Shown here: positions 49,044 through 51,541 of the stretch, piece by piece
Position numbering within the stretch: position 1 is the first letter of the stretch
Layout of the letters: each line of letters opens with the position of its first letter
From: an uncultured Oscillospiraceae bacterium
Lineage (GTDB): Bacteria > Bacillota > Clostridia > Oscillospirales > Oscillospiraceae
Reading direction: 5' to 3'
DNA length: 51,541 nt
NCBI GenBank assembly: GCA_910588365.1
Contig: CAJUQS010000109.1
Span: 1 to 51,541, forward strand
The notes under the pieces: generated by a model
Database searches by the model: none
Told to the model about the DNA's origin: nothing
Seen by the model: only the letters and a program-made list of their open reading frames with translations
Made by a program: the position numbers and the translations under genes

Positions 49044-49688
49044 TTACCCTCTCAGTTCCCGGATGCGCGCGGGGATGTCCGCCGCCTTGTAGACCGCGCT
49101 GCCCGCCACCAGCACCGTGGCGCCGCTGGCAATGGCCGTCCCGCAGGTGGCCGGATCGATGCCGCCGTCCACCTCCAGCTCACACTCCAGCCCCCGCCGG
49201 TCAATCCACTCCCGCAGCTGCCGCAGCTTGGGCATCATGTCCTCCATGAACTTCTGTCCCCCGAAGCCCGGCTCCACCGTCATCACCAGCACCATCTGGC
49301 ACTGGTCCAGGAAGGGCAGGACCGCTTCCGCCGGGGTCTTGGGCTTTAAAACCACTCCCGCCCGCTTCCCCTGGCCGTGGATGAGCTCCAGGGCCAGGAG
49401 GGTATTCTCCCGGGTGTCGGCCTCCACGTGGACGGTGACGATGTCCGCCCCCGCCCGGCAGAAGCGCTCCACGTAGCGCACGGGCCGGTCGATCATCAGG
49501 TGGACGTCCAGGGGCAGATCCGTCACCGGCCGGATGGACTCCACCACCGGGATGCCAAGGGAGATGTTGGGCACGAACAGGCCGTCCATCACGTCCACAT
49601 GGAGGTAGTCGGCGCTCTCCACGCGCCGGATGTCCCGCCCCAAATTTGCAAAATCGGCGGCGAGGATGGATGGAGCAATTTTAATCAT
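49044..49688 (-). CDS. rpe: Ribulose-phosphate 3-epimerase
   Basis: TIM-barrel enzyme of the pentose phosphate pathway that interconverts ribulose-5-P and xylulose-5-P. It has 214 residues from the ATG at 49688, with AAGGAAG 7 nt upstream; the frame continues upstream but without similarity. SILAADFANLG, the metal ligands in HVDVMDGLFVPN and DVHLMI, MTVEPGFGGQKF and the catalytic VDGGI are all present. It supplies precursors that end up in PRPP, though it is not in the pur operon. Confidence 0.97.
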   Translation of the reverse strand: MIKIAPSILAADFANLGRDIRRVESADYLHVDVMDGLFVPNISLGIPVVESIRPVTDLPLDVHLMIDRPVRYVERFCRAGADIVTVHVEADTRENTLLALELIHGQGKRAGVVLKPKTPAEAVLPFLDQCQMVLVMTVEPGFGGQKFMEDMMPKLRQLREWIDRRGLECELEVDGGIDPATCGTAIASGATVLVAGSAVYKAADIPARIRELRG

Positions 49689-49882
49689 GGCTGCACTTCC
49701 TTTTTTATCTGAATTGGGCCGGAAAACCGTTGGACGGCCCCCGGACCCGAAAGCCGGGAAAAGCACCACCGCGCTTGAACCTTCATAAGATAACCGTAAG
49801 CGGCAAGGGCGTCCCCGGCGGGGTACACCAGTTTTTTCCCACGCCTGCCCCCGCCCGCGCCGGGGGCGCGCCGCATGATATA

Positions 49883-49914
49883 GGAGCCCGCCGGGGTCCG
49901 CCCCGGCGGGCTCC
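49883..49914. other. Perfect 14-bp hairpin upstream of rpe
   Basis: GGAGCCCGCCGGGG-TCCG-CCCCGGCGGGCTCC. It lies in the 620-bp rpe-ileS spacer within the presumed rpe leader. There is no U-tract. Around it (49690-50000) I see no gene and no T-box. Confidence 0.5.
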
Positions 49915-50003
49915 ACCAGGTCTTCCGGCGGGAGCCCGGGTTTTGCGGGAGACACGCCCCGCCCATACCGGCGCAGTTTCTTCGCCGCAGGGCGGAATTT
50001 TCC

Positions 50004-50032
50004 TTGACAAAACGGGGAAAGGAATATAATAT
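50004..50032 (+). promoter_or_regulatory. Predicted promoter upstream of ileS
   Basis: TTGACA (50004-50009) and TAATAT (50027-50032), spacer 17 bp; an overlapping TATAAT would give a 15-bp spacer. The predicted start near 50039 is only about 10 nt before a strong terminator. Confidence 0.6.
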
Positions 50033-50049
50033 TGTTAATGAATAGCACC

Positions 50050-50075
50050 CCGCCCCTGACGGGGGCGGCTTTTTT
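50050..50075 (+). terminator. Intrinsic terminator just after the ileS-side promoter
   Basis: CCGCCCC-TGACG-GGGGCGG followed by C and six T. It lies 235 nt upstream of the ileS start. It would truncate transcripts from the promoter at 50004-50032 to about 35-40 nt. Confidence 0.7.
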
Positions 50076-50153
50076 CTGATCCGGAGTGCCCGGCCCCTCC
50101 CGATCAGGCGCCGTCTGGGGGTGTGAATGCAGGTTCCAGCAAGCCCTGCGTCA

Positions 50154-50181
50154 ATTATATCTTTTTTGCCGGACTTGTCAA
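50154..50181 (-). promoter_or_regulatory. Predicted minus-strand promoter (toward rpe)
   Basis: Consensus TTGACA (50176-50181) and TATAAT (50154-50159) on the minus strand, 16-bp spacer. The start near 50147 is 459 nt upstream of rpe, leaving a long structured leader that runs through the opposite-strand promoter and terminator. Confidence 0.65.
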
Positions 50182-50309
50182 GGCGCACCCCGTCCCGGTA
50201 TTCCAAATACGATACGCCATTTCCGGCCCGCCTGTCCGCGCCGCCGCGCGCCGGGCCCCCGCGCCCTCCGGCACCGGGAAGCAACAAATTTTAGGAGGAC
50301 CACACCAAC

Positions 50310-51541
50310 ATGGACTACAACAAGACAATCAACCTGCCGAAAACCGATTTCCCCATGCGGGCGGGCCTGCCGGCCCGGGAGCCCGCCATGCTGGAGCGCT
50401 GGCAAGGAATGGACCTTTACAACGAGCTGCTGAAGAAGAACGAGGGCAAGCCCCGCTACGCCCTCCACGACGGCCCTCCCTTCTCCAACGGCGCGCTGCA
50501 CATGGGCCACGCCCTCAACAAGTCCATCAAGGACTTCATGGTCCGCTCCGCCGCCATGCGTGGGTACTACACCCCCTATATCCCCGGCTGGGACAACCAC
50601 GGTATGCCCATCGAGTCCGCCATCATCAAGAAGAACAAGCTCAACCGCAAGAAAATGAGCGTCCCCGAGTTCCGCTCCGCCTGCCACGAGTTCGCCCAGC
50701 ACTATGTGGACGTGCAGATGGAGGGCTTCAAGCGCATGGGCGTCATCGGCGACTGGGAGCACCCCTACCTGACCATGGGCCCCGCCTTTGAGGCCGAGGA
50801 GGTCAAGATCTTCGGGGCGATGTACAAGAAGGGCTTCATCTACAAGGGGCTCAAGCCCGTCTACTGGTGCCCCCACGATGAGACGGCCCTGGCCGAGGCG
50901 GAGATCGAGTACCAGGAGGACCCGGTCACCACGGTGTACGTGAAGTTCCCCATGCTGAAAGACGACGGTAAGCTGGCCCACCTGGACCCCGGCAATCTCT
51001 TCTTCCTGATCTGGACCACCACCATCTGGACCCTCCCCGGCAACCTGGCCATCGCCCTCCACCCAAGGGAGAGCTACGCCATCGTAAAGGCGGGCAGCGG
51101 GGAGCAGTATATCCTGGCCGAGGCCCTGGTGGAGAAGGTCATGAAGGTGGGCGGCGTTGAGAACTACGAGATCGTCGAGACCCACCCCGGCGCCTTCTTC
51201 GAGAACATGCTGGCCCGCCACCCCTTCCTGGACAAGTCCAGCCGCCTGGTGAACGCGGAGTACGTCACCATGGACTCCGGTACCGGCTGTGTCCACACCG
51301 CCCCCGGCTTCGGCGCGGACGACTACCAGACCTGCAAGCGCTACGGCATGGAGATGGTGGTGCCCGTGGATGACCGGGGCCGCCACACCGACTACGCCGG
51401 CAAGTACGCCGGCATGACCACCGATGAGTCCAACCCCGTGATTCTCGCGGACATGAAGGAGAGCGGCGCCCTCTTTGCCAGCGAGGACATCACCCACTCC
51501 TACCCCCACTGCTGGCGGTGCAAGCACCCCATCATCTTCCG
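50310..51541 (+). CDS. ileS: Isoleucyl-tRNA synthetase, 5' part
   Basis: Class I aminoacyl-tRNA synthetase, truncated by the window end after 410 codons (about 1050 expected). The ATG at 50310 follows AGGAGG at 11 nt. The HIGH-type motif reads GALHMGHALNKS at about residues 62-73, preceded by DGPPFSNG, and PGWDNHGMPIE follows. The editing-domain run TLPGNLAIALHP and SGTGCVHTAPGFGADDY match the CP1 domain of IleRS. The KMSKS loop lies outside the window. No T-box leader was found, which is unusual for a Clostridia ileS. Confidence 0.96.
   Translation, partial: MDYNKTINLPKTDFPMRAGLPAREPAMLERWQGMDLYNELLKKNEGKPRYALHDGPPFSNGALHMGHALNKSIKDFMVRSAAMRGYYTPYIPGWDNHGMPIESAIIKKNKLNRKKMSVPEFRSACHEFAQHYVDVQMEGFKRMGVIGDWEHPYLTMGPAFEAEEVKIFGAMYKKGFIYKGLKPVYWCPHDETALAEAEIEYQEDPVTTVYVKFPMLKDDGKLAHLDPGNLFFLIWTTTIWTLPGNLAIALHPRESYAIVKAGSGEQYILAEALVEKVMKVGGVENYEIVETHPGAFFENMLARHPFLDKSSRLVNAEYVTMDSGTGCVHTAPGFGADDYQTCKRYGMEMVVPVDDRGRHTDYAGKYAGMTTDESNPVILADMKESGALFASEDITHSYPHCWRCKHPIIF

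Noticed and set aside
49957..50147. 6S RNA-like transcript on the minus strand
   Set aside because: Promoter and an end-to-end pairing exist, but a central bubble flanked by long helices could not be drawn; kept only as a general non-coding RNA candidate.
49689..50309. T-box leader for ileS
   Set aside because: No TGGTACCGCG-type T-box core was found on the plus strand; GCACCACCGCGC at 49760 lacks the rest of the motif.

Overview
This window is GC-rich chromosomal DNA of a gut-type Clostridia, most likely an Oscillospiraceae relative of Flavonifractor, Oscillibacter or Lawsonibacter. The inference rests on gene content: a split AICAR transformylase/PurO pair, a single-chain FGAM synthase, a SCIFF peptide with its radical SAM maturase, ZTP and lysine riboswitches, and SLH-domain surface proteins. 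No tRNA, rRNA, CRISPR array, phage or transposase gene was seen.

Layout. 1-1.8 kb: an N-terminally truncated TRAP permease followed by a remnant that looks like a Fur-family C-terminus, which reads as a genomic scar. 2-15.7 kb (minus strand): a ten-gene operon purE-C-F-M-N-O-B-H-D-L covering every step from PRPP to IMP. It is led by a ZTP riboswitch whose 3' strand overlaps an intrinsic terminator. 16-20.5 kb (plus): carAB behind a divergent promoter and a terminator-like leader. 20.7-22 kb (minus): a small cluster of three membrane proteins and an XRE regulator, with two palindromic operators around its promoter. 22.1-23 kb: a DUF362 protein behind a 19-bp-spacer, MerR-type promoter. 23.1-27 kb (minus): an MMPL/RND transporter and a secreted LxxG heptad-repeat partner. 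27.2-30.4 kb (minus): scfA (47 aa), scfB and an Orn/Lys/Arg decarboxylase. 30.4-32.4 kb (minus): an NhaC-family transporter under a lysine riboswitch. 32.6-38.6 kb (plus): a phosphorelay made of a CheY-like protein, a hybrid kinase with HPt, and a hybrid kinase fused to a DegV fatty-acid-binding domain. 38.7-43.5 kb (minus): prsA, two 68-aa ORFs made from tandem copies of the truB 5' end, truB, ribF, a 55-aa membrane protein and a YegS-type lipid kinase. 43.9-48.3 kb (minus): a surface protein with both GH24- and GH25-type lysozyme domains, and a secreted 5'-nucleotidase. 48.4-49.7 kb (minus): recR and rpe. 50.3 kb to the end (plus): the 5' part of ileS.

How it works together. The purine operon should respond to the 10-formyl-THF shortage signal ZTP, made from AICAR, the substrate of the encoded PurH. 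carAB is transcribed divergently from the same 500-bp spacer. The lysine riboswitch makes the NhaC protein a likely lysine transporter.

The intergenic DNA is unusually rich in hairpins: a gene-end composite element (four copies), an intra-operon 43-bp element (two copies), a MITE-like element with terminal inverted repeats (one complete, one partial copy), a structured element with a compensatory base-pair change flanking the kinase genes (two copies), and a 208-bp tandem duplication at truB whose hairpin loop is inverted between copies. The last two, the DegV-kinase fusion, the PurF with a degenerate glutaminase site and the SCIFF variant are the observations most worth following up.
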